From the NCBI GenBank assembly GCA_963576735.1, contig OY755187.1, positions 868,001 to 932,000 of the forward strand: a DNA stretch of 64,000 nucleotides. Reading direction: 5' to 3'. Shown one piece after another: positions 61,989 through 64,000 of this stretch (position 1 is the first letter of the stretch; each line of letters opens with the position of its first letter). Source of the DNA: Bedellia somnulentella. Taxonomy: Eukaryota; Arthropoda; Insecta; Lepidoptera; Bedelliidae. The notes below the pieces were generated by a model, which saw only the letters and a list, made by a program, of their open reading frames with translations, was not told the origin of the DNA and did no database searches. The translations under genes were made by a program, and so were the position numbers.

Positions 61989-62316
61989 CTAAAAGCATGT
62001 ACCGTTCATATGTTTTTTTCTTGATTTGGCTAATTTATTTGTAGCATTCTCAGAAATTTTCAGCGCGAAAGTGCAATTAAAAATTGAACTGGCAATAATT
62101 ATCAAATAAATAACAACTACATTTTACAAAGTGATTGCAAATATACATGTAAGGGAAATAAACTGTATTTTAATCGCTCATGCAATGCAATTACTTAAAA
62201 AAAATATGGTTCGTGTAACATTGAGTACGTGTAATGGTATGTTGGCGTGTAGCTCATTCGTATCAGGAAAAGGTTTCTAAGCGATGTATTCGAATAAAGC
62301 AGTGCAATTTTTATTT

Positions 62317-62567
62317 GCCGTGTAGTGTCGGCTTAGAATAAAACTACCCCATTTCTACCCGTGGGTGATCGTAAGAGGCGACTAAGGGTATAGGGGCTTA
62401 TTAAGTGATTTTTGGGCGATGTGGTTGGAGACCCGTCACCAAACACATTTATTATTACCATCTTTTCCCCAATCAACTTCCAAAAGTGGCTGAGGATTTT
62501 TTCATTCCAAAGCTCTGGCTACCCCGTTAAGGGATTTATAGCCGTGAGTATATGTATGTATGTATGT
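62317..62567 (+). mobile_element. SINE-like family D, full length, 10-bp target duplication
   Basis: AATTTTTATT at 62306-62315 and 62568-62577. The head GCCGTGTAGTGTCGGC and the (GTAT)n tail define the family limits. Confidence 0.93.
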
Positions 62568-62817
62568 AATTTTTATTACGGGATTAAAATATTTTAAGGG
62601 CTGCCTCTACATCAGGCTTAACTTCTGCGTAAGCATTTACACAAGTCAACAATCAATCTAGTTTATACATTTGAAAAGTTCAATTCTCGCACACATTTAC
62701 AGATGAAAAAAAATAGTAAATACAACGAGCAAACATAATTTCTTTGAGTTGTTGAAATTAAAAAGATTGATAACTAGATTCTCAAGCCGCTTTTCCAAGT
62801 AGCGTGTTAAATAAGCA

Positions 62818-63093
62818 GCCGTGATAGTATTATGGGAGCACGACCGTCAATACAGACAGGTGTGATTTCGAATCCCAGGTCGGGCCTATACCAATTTGTC
62901 TATTCTATTCTAAAGATATATGTGTGGTTAATTTATCATGGTTGTTAACGTTAAGTTAACGTTAACTAAGTTATACTTAGTCATGTGACAGTGTTTTCGT
63001 ACCAAACGGCGTTAGGCTAGTCTATCACGTGAGCACACTGTACAAGCAAAACGGTGGGTACTCTGAACACCAGGCGACGATGTCACGTGATGT
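62818..63093 (+). mobile_element. SINE family A, plus orientation, diverged
   Basis: tRNA-like head with B box GATTTCGAATCCC, then the family A body. The 3' hairpin part is missing. Confidence 0.8.
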
Positions 63094-63253
63094 TCAAAAA
63101 ATAAAGGTTGTTGGTAATACGTTTCCAACCACTCCAAAAGCCCGGAAATATTAGAAACAAGTGGATTAATACCATTCTGCGTCAGTGTTTTAATACTAAT
63201 TACAGTAACTGTAATTATTTCTAAAAAGCTAAGACAGAACAATAGTGGGCTCC

Positions 63254-63418
63254 AGACATTTTGTACGTAAAACTACCCCTTTCTTCCCATGGGTGCTGTA
63301 AGAGGCGGCGAAAAGTGATTTTTGACTCTTCACCAAGAACCTTATTTTACAAGTATTTCCCCACTTAGCTTCCAAAAGTGGCTGAGGAATTTCGTGATAT
63401 TTACATACACATATATTT
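63254..63418 (+). mobile_element. SINE-like family D, internally deleted
   Basis: ACTACCCCTTTCTTCCCATG to CCAAAAGTGGCTGAGG, lacking the 3' end. Confidence 0.75.
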
Positions 63419-63808
63419 CATCTCAAGCCATTAGTTCCCGTTGGGGTGGGCAGAGACTATCGTCAGCCACTCTGTACGATCCTGACTAACCTCTCGAGTT
63501 TCGTCTACATTTATAAATATTTTAATACATGCTCTTTTATTCTTCGCGCTTCGGACGCCTGCCTTTTTAAAAACATTCTCTGTTTGATCTAAATGTGTAA
63601 TATATGTGAGTTACGTATACGTCAAATGTATAAACATTAAGATATATATTTTTACTATAAGAAATGCAAAAAAAATATGAAGCTTAAGATGTTTGGTTTA
63701 ATATTTGTGCTTTTCTATGGATATAATATGAAATCTTTGATGTTTAAACTCTTCTACGAGCGTATAAGATTTAAAAAACATAATATATTGAAACTTTTGA
63801 CGTATTCA
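63419..63808. other. Spacer
   Basis: Includes a short LINE-type 3' end motif (CCGTTGGGGTGGGCAGAGAC, about 63438). Otherwise AT-rich, no gene. Confidence 0.4.
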
Positions 63809-63965
63809 AGAGCCTTTCAATTGCAACAATCGGCAGTTATATAGTTTTGTTTGTCAGTAGCGGCGCCGACTACGCTGAGATAACACGTCTACGGACGGAA
63901 CTCGTAGTCGAGAATTTAGCTACGAACTCGTTACGTTGAAAATTTGTCATGAAATAAAAATAGTA
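63809..63965 (+). promoter_or_regulatory. Second copy of the promoter/5' UTR seen at 57838
   Basis: AGAGCCTTT, TTGTTTGTCAGTAGCGGCGC, CACGTCTACGG and CTCGTAGTCGAGA match the first copy in order. The coding exon would lie beyond the window. Confidence 0.6.
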
Positions 63966-64000
63966 TAAAATCACATATTTATTTAAAAAAGAATTTGTGG

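Overview
This is intron-bearing eukaryotic DNA, almost certainly from a lepidopteran (moth or butterfly). The evidence is tRNA-derived SINEs with 9-12 bp target duplications, a small Helitron with the lepidopteran-type 5' end and CTAG 3' end, a large variety of LINE, LTR, DIRS and DNA transposons, and AT-rich spacers. I cannot name the species. Most of the 64 kb is transposable-element sequence; the one host gene I recognise is NUB1 (NEDD8 ultimate buster 1), minus strand, exons between 53372 and 46903. A second probable host gene starts at 58136 (plus strand), and its promoter region is duplicated at the right edge.

Layout. 1-1.5 kb: 3' part of a non-LTR retrotransposon, with a second 5'-truncated copy inside NUB1. 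1.5-15 kb: a hAT fragment, a nearly intact piggyBac-like element (2665-5744) and a Ty3/Gypsy element with two identical 197-bp LTRs (5764-12324). The last two sit 15 bp apart in the ORF1 of an older LINE. To the right are a second hAT fragment, a DDE_Tnp_4 fragment and a Gypsy integrase relic. 15.7-17.3 kb: an RTE-type LINE 3' half and an unrecognised ORF. 17.3-24.1 kb: a Gypsy element with a small membrane-protein ORF, joined to a DIRS-like element whose gag appears to be spliced. 24.2-29.5 kb: a Jockey-like RT relic, an errantivirus-like Gypsy relic with a deleted env, and a broken SAP/SWIM gene. 30.8-33.2 kb: a complete DNA transposon of a poorly described DDE/RNase H-fold family (DUF7869-like), with TIRs and a 6-bp target duplication. 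33.6-38.4 kb: a second, decayed, unclassified DNA transposon carrying a Helitron. 38.4-46.1 kb: an ORF1/FP25-like gene, a PHD-finger ORF, and a 165-bp inverted repeat enclosing a palindrome array, a Ginger/KRBA2-like integrase fragment and an RT-less Gypsy relic. 46540-46739 is an assembly gap of 200 N.

46.7-58 kb holds NUB1 and its introns, packed with SINEs, a MITE and LINE fragments. 57.8-64 kb holds the promoter and first exon of an unidentified gene, nested SINEs, and a striking LTR-PBS-leader-inverted-LTR unit (60847-61587) flanked by a 5-bp target duplication.

For the reader hunting novelty, the strongest items are the DUF7869-like transposon, the inverted-LTR unit, the spliced DIRS gag with its motif-rich intron, the myristoylation-motif membrane ORF in the second Gypsy element, and the shared 3' hairpin of two SINE families. 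Family names come from motif recognition by eye; no database search was run.
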